The position numbers were made by a program, and so were the translations under genes. From Hymenobacter mellowenesis (lineage in GTDB: Bacteria > Bacteroidota > Bacteroidia > Cytophagales > Hymenobacteraceae), in NCBI RefSeq assembly GCF_030581005.1, contig NZ_JAUQSX010000006.1, forward strand, positions 1 through 64,000: 64,000 nucleotides of DNA, given 5' to 3'. Shown here piece after piece: positions 7,944-15,920 of this stretch (position 1 is the stretch's first letter; each line of letters starts with the position of its first letter). The notes under the pieces were generated by a model. That model was not told the DNA's origin and did no database searches. It saw only the letters and a program-made list of their open reading frames with translations.

Positions 7944-9593
7944 ATGACCCAGGTAATTTCCTCCCCGTCCCGCACCGGGACGCCCATTGCGGCCCCATCG
8001 CCCAGCCCGGCCGCATCCACCCCGCCCAGACCTTCGTTGTTCAGCACCATTGGGCAGGATGCGCCCTCGGGGCTGGTGGTATTTCTGGTGGCGCTGCCGC
8101 TGTGCCTGGGCATTTCGCTGGCCTCGGGGGCGCCGCTGCTGGCGGGCGTTATCGCGGGCATTGTGGGCGGGGTGCTGGTGAGCTTGCTCAGCGGCTCGGC
8201 GGTGAGCGTGAGCGGGCCGGCGGCCGGCCTCACGGTGGTGGTGCTGTCGGCTATTTCCACGCTGGGCTCGTGGCCGGCGGTGCTGGCGGCCACGGCCGTG
8301 GCGGGCGTCATTCAGATTGGACTCGGGCTGGCGCGGGCGGGCATTATTGCCTTGTACTTCCCGGCGGCGGTTATTCGTGGAATGCTGGCGGCCATTGGCA
8401 TTATCTTGATTTTGAAGCAGCTGCCGCACTTCTTTGGGGCCGATGCCGACTATTTTGAAGACATGAATTTCCTGCAGTTCAATGGCCTGAACACGTTCTC
8501 GGCCATTGGCGCGGCCATGAAGGGCCTGAGCCCCGGCTCGGTGCTGGTGGGCACGGTGTCGCTGGTGATTCTGCTGCTGTGGAACACGGCGCCGATTAAG
8601 CGGCAGCCGTGGTCGCGGCTGGTGCCGGGCGCGCTGATTGCCGTGTTGGCCTCGGTGGGCATCAACGAGCTGCTGAAAGCCTTCGCGCCCGACATCCAGG
8701 TGCGCCCCGAGCACCTGGTGAAGCTGCCGGTGCTCTCGTCGCTGGGCCAGCTGGCCAGCGAGATGACTTTTCCGGATTTCAGCGCCCTGCGCAAGCCGGC
8801 CACCTACGGCGTCGCCTTCACCATTGCCGTGGTGGCCTCGCTCGAAACGCTGCTCAGCGTGGAGGCCGTCGATAACCTCGACCCGCAGAAGCGCCACACG
8901 CCCACCAACCGCGAACTGCTGGCTCAGGGCGCCGGCAACCTGGTGAGCGGGCTGCTGGGCGGCTTGCCGCTCACGGCGGTTATCGTGCGCTCGTCGGCCA
9001 ACATTGCGGCCGGCGCGCAAACCAAGCTGTCGGCTTTTATTCACGGCCTGTTGCTACTCACGAGCCTGCTGTTTCTGGGCGCGGTGCTGAACCTGATTCC
9101 GCTGTCGGCGCTGGCGGCGGTGCTGCTGCTAGTGGGCTATAAGCTGACGCCGCCGGCCCTCTACCGCAAGCAGTGGAAGCTGGGCCGCGAGCAGTTTGTG
9201 CCTTTCATCATCACCATCGTGGCGGTACTGTTCACCGATTTGCTCAAGGGCGTGACCATCGGGCTGGTGCTGGGCTTCTTCTTCATTCTGCGCGACAACG
9301 CCAAGGCCGGTTCCTATTTGCGCCGCGACGATGCCGACGACAATGCCGAAACCCCCGACGCGCCGCTGCACCTGCGCTTGCCCGAGCACGTTTCCTTCCT
9401 CAACAAAGCCAGCATCGTGACCACGCTGGAGCAGCTGCCCCACAACAGCCGCGTCATCCTCGACGGGTCGCGCTCCGACGTCATCGACCACGACGTGCTC
9501 GAAGCCATCGAAGCCTTCCGGCAGGCGGCCCCGGCGCGCGGCATCGCGCTGGAGTTGCGCGGCATCCGGCAGGTGGCGCTGGGCACGCATTAG
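7944..9593 (+). CDS. SulP-family anion (bicarbonate/sulfate) transporter
   Basis: The 549-residue protein begins with the SulP signature (DAPSGLVVFLVALPLCLG, then SGAPLLAGVIAG and SVSGPAAGLTVVV). About a dozen hydrophobic segments follow, ending in a cytoplasmic STAS-like domain (from about residue 480, FLNKASIVTTLEQLP through VILDGSRSDVID). SulP proteins import sulfate, bicarbonate or similar anions. The next gene is a carbonic anhydrase, so bicarbonate is the best guess here. The start MTQVISSP is preferred to a TTG codon 60 bases upstream because the extra residues look non-coding. Confidence 0.87.
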   Translation: MTQVISSPSRTGTPIAAPSPSPAASTPPRPSLFSTIGQDAPSGLVVFLVALPLCLGISLASGAPLLAGVIAGIVGGVLVSLLSGSAVSVSGPAAGLTVVVLSAISTLGSWPAVLAATAVAGVIQIGLGLARAGIIALYFPAAVIRGMLAAIGIILILKQLPHFFGADADYFEDMNFLQFNGLNTFSAIGAAMKGLSPGSVLVGTVSLVILLLWNTAPIKRQPWSRLVPGALIAVLASVGINELLKAFAPDIQVRPEHLVKLPVLSSLGQLASEMTFPDFSALRKPATYGVAFTIAVVASLETLLSVEAVDNLDPQKRHTPTNRELLAQGAGNLVSGLLGGLPLTAVIVRSSANIAAGAQTKLSAFIHGLLLLTSLLFLGAVLNLIPLSALAAVLLLVGYKLTPPALYRKQWKLGREQFVPFIITIVAVLFTDLLKGVTIGLVLGFFFILRDNAKAGSYLRRDDADDNAETPDAPLHLRLPEHVSFLNKASIVTTLEQLPHNSRVILDGSRSDVIDHDVLEAIEAFRQAAPARGIALELRGIRQVALGTH

Positions 9594-9609
9594 GCCACAA
9601 TAGAACGAC

Positions 9610-9697
9610 GTAGGGGCGGGGCTTGTCCCCGCCCGCTCGTTGAACGACTCCAGCATTACGGCGCGAATAGCCGGGCGGGGGCAGGCCCCGCCCCTAC
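9610..9697. repeat. GC-rich inverted repeat between transporter and carbonic anhydrase
   Basis: Arms 9610-9634 (gtaggggcggggcttgtccc...) and 9673-9697 are complementary at 23 of 25 positions. The sequence differs from the type A and B elements. It is transcribed with the transporter and could attenuate or process the mRNA before the carbonic anhydrase gene. Confidence 0.75.
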
Positions 9698-9835
9698 ACC
9701 GATTCCCTCCCAATTCAGGCGGTATTTTAGCCGTCCTCAACCCGTGACCGACAGCCTAATTGGGCCGCGGCGCGTATAGCCTGCCTTCGGCTTCCCGCAG
9801 CCGGGTGGGCCCTCAACTTACCCTCTTTCACGCTT

Positions 9836-10564
9836 ATGGCTGGAATCAGCAAAATTCTCGAAAACAATAAAAAATGGGTGTCGGACCGCAATGCGACGGA
9901 CCCCAACTTCTTTAAAAACCTGGCCAATGGCCAGAAACCCAAGTACCTGTTCATCGGCTGTTCCGATTCGCGGGTACCGGCCTCGGGCATCACCGGCACG
10001 GGCCCGGGCGAGATGTTCGTGCACCGTAACATCGCCAACCTGGTGGTGCATTCCGACATGAACCTGCTGAGCGTGCTGCAATACGCCGTGGAAGTACTGG
10101 GCGTGCAGGACATTCTGGTGGTGGGCCACTACGGCTGCGGCGGCGTGGCCGCGGCGGCCGCCAACAAGCAGTACGGCCTGATTGACAACTGGCTGGTAAA
10201 CATCCGCGACGTTATCCGCCTGCACGAGGCCGAGTACCTGCGCATCAAGGACGACGGCCAGCGTGCCCGTCGCCTCGTGGAGTTGAACGTGATTGAGCAG
10301 GTGCGTAACCTCGCCAAAACCAACATCATCCAGAACGCCATGCGCGGCGACAACCCGCCTCGTCTGCACGGCCTCGTCTACGACATTGCCGACGGCGTGC
10401 TCAAGGACCTCGACGTGCACGGCGACGACATGATGACGGACATGGAACACATCTACGCCACCGAAGCCGTGACCAAGGCCCCCGACAAGGACGCCAGCTC
10501 CTACGAAGGTCCCAAGCACGACCCGGCCAAAGAAGCTGCGGCCAAGGAAGCCAAAGCCAAATAA
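9836..10564 (+). CDS. can: Beta-class carbonic anhydrase
   Basis: This 242-residue zinc enzyme interconverts CO2 and bicarbonate. Zinc ligands are C42 (GCSDSR, with the D44-R46 dyad), H98 and C101 (GHYGCGGV), the standard beta-class set. The C terminus (from about residue 212) is an added acidic/alanine-lysine tail of no clear function. It lies 242 bp after the SulP transporter in the same direction, which suggests a bicarbonate supply pair for carboxylation reactions. The gene symbol is by family only. Confidence 0.93.
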   Translation: MAGISKILENNKKWVSDRNATDPNFFKNLANGQKPKYLFIGCSDSRVPASGITGTGPGEMFVHRNIANLVVHSDMNLLSVLQYAVEVLGVQDILVVGHYGCGGVAAAAANKQYGLIDNWLVNIRDVIRLHEAEYLRIKDDGQRARRLVELNVIEQVRNLAKTNIIQNAMRGDNPPRLHGLVYDIADGVLKDLDVHGDDMMTDMEHIYATEAVTKAPDKDASSYEGPKHDPAKEAAAKEAKAK

Positions 10565-10593
10565 TTCTGACGATACCCTTTCTGAGCTACGAT

Positions 10594-10635
10594 AACAAAA
10601 AAGGCTCGCATCAATTGATGCGGGCCTTTTTTGTT
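10594..10635. terminator. Bidirectional intrinsic terminator
   Basis: The stem aacaaaaaaggctcgcatc with its partner ending in ccttttttgtt forms a strong hairpin with A and T tracts on either side. It lies between the convergent carbonic anhydrase and M1 peptidase genes. Confidence 0.9.
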
Positions 10636-10660
10636 GGTTGAATAACCGCAGTAGCAAATG

Positions 10661-13138
10661 CTACTTGGCCGCTTCGATTTCGGCAATGGCTTTGTCGGTT
10701 TGCTCTTTGGCCAGGGCGGCGTTGGGGCCTTTGGCTTGCTTGTCGGCAATGGCCTTCAGCTGCTCAATGACGGGCTTGTCGGCCCCGTACATCTTGTATT
10801 TCACGCCCATGGTTTTGAGGCGGGTGACGCCTTCGGTGATGGCGGTGGCATCGTTGAGGCGGCCGGCCATGGTGCCAATGGGCTCCATCATCCCAAACTG
10901 CGCTTGCGGGCGGGCGGCGTCGAACTTATCGCGCACGTAGGCCCACTCGGCCACCCCGCCGCCCTGGGCGTAGGCCTGCATCACGGCCTGAGCCAGAGCG
11001 CCATTGCTTTCTTTTTCCAGGGCTTTGGCACGGGTCAGGGCCTGCGCGGGCTGCACGGTGGCCAGGCCCCGCAACGCGGCGGCCTGCACCGAATAAGACT
11101 GGCTGTTAAGATTCTGATTAAACAGCTTCTCGTCTTTCTTGTCCTTCAATTGCGCCAACGACGTAAGTGTTTGGGCCAGCACCATGGTGTTTTTCTCGGT
11201 GGCGGCCAGCTTGCGCAGGGCCGGCGCAACGGCTTTGGCCACGGTCTTGTCGTCCAGTTTCATGGCCTGCGCGGCCGCGCCGCGAATGGCGTAAAACTTG
11301 TCGTTGAGGGCGGCCAGCAGCACGGCGCGCGAGGCGGCGTTGGTGGCCTGGTCTTTGGCCGCGGCGGCCACGGCCTCGCGGCGGTCTACATACAGCGGCG
11401 CGTGGCCGTACTGGTAGGCCAGTTCGGCGGCCGACTTGTTGTCGGTTTTATTCCAGAGCAGCTTCTTACTGGCGTCCACGTTCACCAGCTCGGGCTTGGC
11501 CGCGAGGGGCATGGTGAAGGTCTGGGTAGCCTCGGTCATGGTCACGGGCTGGTGCATTATCTTGCCGCCCACGTAGTAGTCGATGGTGAAGGGCAGGCGG
11601 AAGGGCGTGCCCGGCTGGGTCTGCTTCACCGTCACGGACTGCACCTTTTTGGCCGCGTCCCAAGCGTAGTCGATGGTCACGACGGGGTGGCCGGGCGAGT
11701 AGTACCACTGGTTGTAGAACCAGTTCAAATCCTGGCCCGACACCGCCTCGAACGCCAGGCGCATCTGGTGCGCCTCGCCGTTTCCGAACTTGTTGTCCTG
11801 AAGGTATTTCTGCAGGCCAGCAAAGAATACATCGTCGCCCAGGTAGGTGCGCAGCATGTCCACGATGGCGCCGCCTTTCTGGTAGCTCACCAGGTCAAAT
11901 ACTTCTTCCTGCTGGTCGTAGTGGAAGCGCACCAGCGTTTTGGCGGCGTCGCGCGGGCTCATCAGGTAGCGGCGCAGGTAGGTGTAGTAGTGGGCGTCGG
12001 CGGCGTCTTTGCCGTACTTGTGCTCGGCGTAGAGACCCTCCGAGAAGTCGGCCATTGACTCGTTCACGGTGATATTGCTCCAGCTTTCGGCCGTCACGTA
12101 GTCGCCGAACCACTGGTGAAACAGCTCGTGCGCAATCACCGATTCGCTGCTGTAGGGGCGGTCCAGCAGCTCGCGGTCGGTCATTTGCACCTGCTCGCCG
12201 TGCAGGGTGGCGGTGGTGTTTTCCATGGCGCCGCTCACGTAGTCGCGGGCCACAATCTGGGCGTACTTATTCCACGGGTACTCCACGCCGAGGCGGTTGG
12301 AGTAGAACTCCAGCATGTCGGTGGTGTTGCCGAAAATCTGCTTGGCGAAGGGCGCGTACTTGGGCTCCAGGTAGTAGCTCACCTCCTTGCCGCGCCAGGT
12401 GTCGGTGGTTTTTTTGAAGTCGCCCACGGCCATCATAAACAGGTAGGGCGCGTGGGGCAGGTCCATTTTCCAGGTGTCGGTGCGCAGGCCGGGGCCGGCG
12501 GGCGTGCTGCTCACCAGCTTGCCGTTGCTGAGCGTCACGTACTTGGCGGGCACGGTCATCGAGATTTCCTCGGTGGTTTTCTGGTTGGGCCGGTCAATGG
12601 TGGGGAACCAGGCCGAGGAGCCTTCCGTCTCGCCCTGCGTCCAGATTTGCACCGGCTTACCGGCGGTGGCCGAGTCGGGATTGATGAAATACAGGCCCTT
12701 GGCATCCGTAATGGCAGCTGAGCCTTTCACCTTCAGCTCGTCGGGCTTCGACACGTAGTCGATGTAAATGGTGTACTCCTCGCCCGGCTTAAACATGCGG
12801 CCCAGGTTGATGCGCAGGTTCATGCCATCGGCGTAGTCGTACTTGAGCGGAGTTTGCTGGCCGCCGTTCATCATGGCCACGGCCTTGATGTCCATACCCT
12901 TCGCGTCGAGGCGCAGCGTATCAGTGGGGTAGGCGTGAGGCTTTAGCGTGACCCACTCTTTGCCGTAGAGGTAGCGCTTTTTGTAGTCGAAGCGCACATC
13001 GAGCTTGGTGTGCACCAGGTCGTTGACCTTGGTGGCCGAGGCGCGGTAGGGTGATTCCGGCTTGGCGCCGGGCGCCTGGGCGTAGGCGGCGCTGCTGGCT
13101 ACAAGGCCGAGCAGGCCCAGCAGGGGAAGGTATTTCAT
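10661..13138 (-). CDS. Secreted M1-family zinc aminopeptidase with HEAT-like C terminus
   Basis: The 825-residue exported protein has a signal peptide (MKYLPLLGLLGLVASSAAYA). The exopeptidase motif GAMEN lies ahead of the zinc site HELFHQW (H337, E338, H341) and the third ligand E360 in NESMADF. The last third (about 580-825) is alanine-rich and helical, like HEAT repeats, as in other bacterial M1 enzymes. It should remove N-terminal residues from peptides in the periplasm. The ATG at 13138 is preferred over a TTG one codon upstream. It converges on the carbonic anhydrase and is divergent from the TonB receptor. Confidence 0.93.
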   Translation of the reverse strand: MKYLPLLGLLGLVASSAAYAQAPGAKPESPYRASATKVNDLVHTKLDVRFDYKKRYLYGKEWVTLKPHAYPTDTLRLDAKGMDIKAVAMMNGGQQTPLKYDYADGMNLRINLGRMFKPGEEYTIYIDYVSKPDELKVKGSAAITDAKGLYFINPDSATAGKPVQIWTQGETEGSSAWFPTIDRPNQKTTEEISMTVPAKYVTLSNGKLVSSTPAGPGLRTDTWKMDLPHAPYLFMMAVGDFKKTTDTWRGKEVSYYLEPKYAPFAKQIFGNTTDMLEFYSNRLGVEYPWNKYAQIVARDYVSGAMENTTATLHGEQVQMTDRELLDRPYSSESVIAHELFHQWFGDYVTAESWSNITVNESMADFSEGLYAEHKYGKDAADAHYYTYLRRYLMSPRDAAKTLVRFHYDQQEEVFDLVSYQKGGAIVDMLRTYLGDDVFFAGLQKYLQDNKFGNGEAHQMRLAFEAVSGQDLNWFYNQWYYSPGHPVVTIDYAWDAAKKVQSVTVKQTQPGTPFRLPFTIDYYVGGKIMHQPVTMTEATQTFTMPLAAKPELVNVDASKKLLWNKTDNKSAAELAYQYGHAPLYVDRREAVAAAAKDQATNAASRAVLLAALNDKFYAIRGAAAQAMKLDDKTVAKAVAPALRKLAATEKNTMVLAQTLTSLAQLKDKKDEKLFNQNLNSQSYSVQAAALRGLATVQPAQALTRAKALEKESNGALAQAVMQAYAQGGGVAEWAYVRDKFDAARPQAQFGMMEPIGTMAGRLNDATAITEGVTRLKTMGVKYKMYGADKPVIEQLKAIADKQAKGPNAALAKEQTDKAIAEIEAAK

Positions 13139-13215
13139 CAAAAAGCAGTGGTGAGTGAAATGGTGAGTTCGCGCGAAGGACCAGACTAGGAGCCGAGGGT
13201 TGCGCCGCTACGAAA

Positions 13216-13347
13216 GTAGCGTGGACTCTGTGAGTCCGCGTCTCGCCGCGACGCGGCGAATGTGGAAATGCGCGACATCCGGGCGACGACGGCAGACGAT
13301 TATTCGCTGCTTCGCAGCAAGGCGCGGACTCGCAGAGTCCACGCTAC
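13216..13347. repeat. Inverted repeat between M1 peptidase and TonB receptor genes
   Basis: Arms 13216-13240 (gtagcgtggactctgtgagt...) and 13323-13347 match at 24 of 25 positions. The type is distinct from types A and B. It lies in the divergent promoter region just upstream of the TAAGTTTG motif for the receptor gene. Confidence 0.8.
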
Positions 13348-13349
13348 AG

Positions 13350-13357
13350 TAAGTTTG
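13350..13357 (+). promoter_or_regulatory. Candidate -7 promoter element (TAAGTTTG)
   Basis: An exact match to the Bacteroidota -7 consensus TAnnTTTG, 23 bases before the TonB receptor start. No good -33 element is visible. Confidence 0.45.
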
Positions 13358-13380
13358 TGGCCTCATCAACTATCCGCTAA

Positions 13381-15345
13381 ATGCGACTTACGCGCTACGC
13401 CGCCCCGTTTTTCTGCTCCTTCCTCACCTTTAACTCCCTGGCCCAGACGCCCGCCGACAGCGCCCGCAGCCTGCGCGAAGTCACGGTTTTTGCCTCGCGC
13501 CTCACCCAGCCCGGCAACCAGACCGGGCACGCCGTCACGGTCATTTCCGGGGCCAGCGTGGCGCGCTACCCGGTCAATTCCATCGATGATTTGCTGCGCT
13601 GCCTGCCGGCGCTCGAGATTCAGAGCCGCGGCAGCTTCGGCGCGCAGGCCGACGTGAGCATGCGCGGCAGCACCTTCAACCAGGTCCTTTTCCTGCTCGA
13701 TGGCATGCGCCTGAATGACCCGCTGACGGGACACTTTGGCGCTTACATGCCCATCACGCCGGCCGAGATTGAGCAGATTGAAATCATCCGCGGCGCCGGC
13801 GCGGCCCTCTACGGCCCCGATGCCGTGGGCGGCGTCATCAACATCGTCACCAAAACCTTCGCCGCCACCGAGCGCCGCCACGAGGCTGAGCTAACCAGCA
13901 CGACTATGCGCGGCGAGTACAACCTGTGGCACACCAACACCGGCGGCTTTCTGGCCACGGGCAAGCTGCGGCTAGGCGGTGGCATTTTGCTGAACAAGAC
14001 CGACGGCCAGCTGCGCGACTTCCCCGGCACCCAGCGCAGCGACGTCGACCTGAAAACCTACTCGCTCTCGGCCGCCTACGAGCTGACGCCCAAGCTCAGC
14101 GCCGCCGCCCGCGCCAGCCTCGACCGGCGCGACTACAGCGCGCAGTATTTCTACACCACGGCCATCAGCGACCAGGCGCGCGAAACCACCAACAAGGACT
14201 GGTACCAGGGCCAGCTGCGCTACCAGCACAACGAGCGCGCCCGCACCGAAGCGCAAGTGTCGGCCAGCCGGGGCACCGACTATTATCTGTTTACGCCCAC
14301 CTCGGTGGCCAGCGACCACCTCACGCACTACACCAACGTGCTGCTCAGCCACCAGCAGCAGTTTACTGACAAGCTGCGGGCCACGCTGGGCGGGCAGGCC
14401 GACCACCGCAGCGTGGTGAGCAACGACCGGGGCACCCACGACCAGTGGCACTACGCTGCCTTCGGGGTGGTGGCCCTCACGCCCACGGCGGGCCTGGCCC
14501 TCACCGGCGGCCTGCGCCTCGACCACGACCAGGCCTACGGCACCGAAATCGTGCCCCAGCTCAACGTGAGCCAGCAGCTAGGAGAGGAGTTGACCGTGCG
14601 CGGGGCCATTGGCCGGGCCATTCGTGCCCCCGATTTCACGGAGCGCTACAACGCCAACGGCCGGCCCGGCACTGTGCCCAATGGCTTCAACGTGGGCAAC
14701 GCGGGCCTTCAGGCCGAGCGCACCATGAACTACGAAGTGGGCGCCGACTACCGCCCGCTGCCCGGCTTCACGGTGAAAGCCACCGGCTTTTTGCGCAAGG
14801 GCAACAACCAGATTGACTACGTGCCCACGCCCGGCGCCCGCGTCATCGAGGCCAGCGGCCTCGCCAACCTCAACCCAGCCGCCACCTACCGCTACGCCCA
14901 GAATCTGTTCGACGTGACCACCCGCGGCCTGGAAACGGAGCTGGCGTATCAGCGCCAGTTCACCGCCACCACCCGCTTCGACGGCAGCGTGGGCTACATG
15001 CTGGTGAAGGTGAGCAACGCCGACAACATCGCCTCGCAATACCTCGCCAATATTGCCCGGCAGGTAGTGTCGGGCACGGTCAGCCTCACTTCCAAGCGGG
15101 TAAATGGCAGCCTCAGCGGCCTCTGGAAGCAGCGCGACGCCAGCGCGGCGGCGGCCATCAGCCGCGTGAATAATACGGAATACACGGTATTCAACGCCCG
15201 GCTGGAAGTGGCGCTGCTGCCCCAGCGCCTCTGGCTCACGGGGCAGGTGCAGAACCTGTTCAACGAGAAATACTCCGACCTGCTGGGTGCGCAGATGCCT
15301 ACCCGCTGGCTGATGGGCGGCATGCGGGTGGCGTTGCGGCGGTAG
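13381..15345 (+). CDS. TonB-dependent outer-membrane receptor (BtuB/FepA-like)
   Basis: The 654-residue protein has a signal peptide (about residues 1-21), then a plug domain (REVTVFASRL, SIDDLLRCLPALEIQSRG, IRGAGAALYGPDAVGGVIN at about 130-150). A 22-strand type barrel ends in the aromatic-rich NLFNEKYSDLLGAQMP region. It imports a large or scarce ligand such as a cobalamin, siderophore or metal complex, using TonB energy. There is no SusD partner or carboxypeptidase-like N-terminal extension, so it is not a SusC polysaccharide transporter. No cobalamin riboswitch or Fur-like site was seen upstream. The ligand is unknown. Confidence 0.9.
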   Translation: MRLTRYAAPFFCSFLTFNSLAQTPADSARSLREVTVFASRLTQPGNQTGHAVTVISGASVARYPVNSIDDLLRCLPALEIQSRGSFGAQADVSMRGSTFNQVLFLLDGMRLNDPLTGHFGAYMPITPAEIEQIEIIRGAGAALYGPDAVGGVINIVTKTFAATERRHEAELTSTTMRGEYNLWHTNTGGFLATGKLRLGGGILLNKTDGQLRDFPGTQRSDVDLKTYSLSAAYELTPKLSAAARASLDRRDYSAQYFYTTAISDQARETTNKDWYQGQLRYQHNERARTEAQVSASRGTDYYLFTPTSVASDHLTHYTNVLLSHQQQFTDKLRATLGGQADHRSVVSNDRGTHDQWHYAAFGVVALTPTAGLALTGGLRLDHDQAYGTEIVPQLNVSQQLGEELTVRGAIGRAIRAPDFTERYNANGRPGTVPNGFNVGNAGLQAERTMNYEVGADYRPLPGFTVKATGFLRKGNNQIDYVPTPGARVIEASGLANLNPAATYRYAQNLFDVTTRGLETELAYQRQFTATTRFDGSVGYMLVKVSNADNIASQYLANIARQVVSGTVSLTSKRVNGSLSGLWKQRDASAAAAISRVNNTEYTVFNARLEVALLPQRLWLTGQVQNLFNEKYSDLLGAQMPTRWLMGGMRVALRR

Positions 15346-15381
15346 AGGCTGGGCGTTCTGCCGAGTATTCTCGCCCAGGGT

Positions 15382-15476
15382 CGTCTGTCATCCTGAGCAA
15401 AGCGAAGGACCTTATCACGTGAGCGCAAGTCGTTCGGCGGTGATAAGGTCCTTCGCTTTGCTCAGGATGACAGACG
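15382..15476. repeat. Interspersed inverted repeat, type B copy 2
   Basis: Arms 15382-15418 and 15440-15476 are perfectly complementary over 37 bases (cgtctgtcatcctgagcaaa...). It follows the TonB receptor gene and shares its core with the type B element at 7671-7784. Confidence 0.85.
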
Positions 15477-15536
15477 TCGCCCAATGGCTATTCCAACTTT
15501 GCTCGGCATGACGCTCAAGTTCGCGGCATCCGGCCC

Positions 15537-15544
15537 TACCTTTG
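15537..15544 (+). promoter_or_regulatory. Candidate -7 promoter element (TACCTTTG) for the riboswitch transcript
   Basis: A perfect TAnnTTTG match. The expected start of transcription, about 4-7 bases downstream, lies some 20 bases ahead of the riboswitch P1 stem, a sensible distance. Confidence 0.6.
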
Positions 15545-15571
15545 CCCCATCAATTCCTCTCATTTGAAGGA

Positions 15572-15669
15572 TTGTTTTTATAAAGAGGCGCTGAGAGACA
15601 GGCTCAACGACGCGCCGGCAACCACCCGCAACCGCGGCCCGGTGCCAATTCCTGACCATATAAAAACAA
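15572..15669 (+). ncRNA. SAM-I (S-box) riboswitch
   Basis: Conserved S-box elements appear in order: AAAGAGGCGCTGAGAGACAGG, cut short here as agaggcgctgagagac, then GCCGGCAACC (15613-15622) and CGGTGCCAATTCCTGAC (15640-15656). P1 closes the motif with 11 perfect pairs: ttgtttttata at the left (about 15572-15582) and tataaaaacaa at the right (15659-15669). Such riboswitches bind S-adenosylmethionine and usually shut off sulfur amino-acid genes. Here the controlled gene is a permease 250 bp downstream. The right strand of P1 is also the A-rich stretch just before the leader ORF start at 15676. Confidence 0.9.
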
Positions 15670-15675
15670 GCTGCC

Positions 15676-15774
15676 GTGCCTGCTGCCAACCGTTTCCTGC
15701 TTCTTCCTGCCACTGTTTCTGCCCGCCACGCTAGCCGCGCGGGCGCCGGCCGGGGCTGTTGTTGCTGTTGCTAG
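15676..15774 (+). CDS. Poly-cysteine leader peptide (putative attenuator uORF)
   Basis: A 32-codon ORF runs from GTG 15676 to TAG 15772-15774. Its last five sense codons are tgt tgt tgc tgt tgc, five cysteines directly before the stop. The only in-frame upstream stop is at 15661-15663, so GTG is the only plausible start. Poly-cysteine leader peptides acting as cysteine-responsive attenuators are known in mycobacteria; I know of none described in Bacteroidota. A ribosome starved of Cys-tRNA would stall at 15757-15771, just before a set of alternative hairpins. The peptide itself is unlikely to have a function. Chance is possible, because the DNA is a short TGY run. Confidence 0.5.
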   Translation: MPAANRFLLLPATVSARHASRAGAGRGCCCCC

Positions 15775-15785
15775 CAGGCTGACGA

Positions 15786-15846
15786 GGCGGGCGTAGGGCC
15801 CGCCACTCGCGGGCGGCGCTGACGGGCGGCTGCCCCGTATTTTTTC
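15786..15846 (+). promoter_or_regulatory. Alternative hairpins and U-tract: candidate attenuator
   Basis: GGCGGGC (15786-15792) can pair with GCCCGCC (15798-15804). The latter can instead pair with GCGGGC (15809-15814) or with CGGGC (15823-15827). The last region is also the left arm of a hairpin ACGGGC/GCCCCGT (15822-15838, one bulged C), followed by ATTTTTT. This is the geometry of a terminator with competing antiterminator pairings. Stem energies were not computed. Confidence 0.45.
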
Positions 15847-15920
15847 ATCTTCTGGGTTGGGGCGCGCCTTGTGGCGTGGCTTCGCTTGTGATGCGCCGAC
15901 GGGGGCATCGGCCAACTTTT

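Noticed and set aside
10658..12058. A 466-codon plus-strand frame opposite the M1 peptidase
   Set aside because: Glycine- and histidine-rich shadow of a real gene with intact zinc motifs.
13139..13380. Cobalamin riboswitch ahead of the BtuB-like receptor
   Set aside because: Only an inverted repeat and a -7 motif are visible; none of the conserved B12-box sequence is present.
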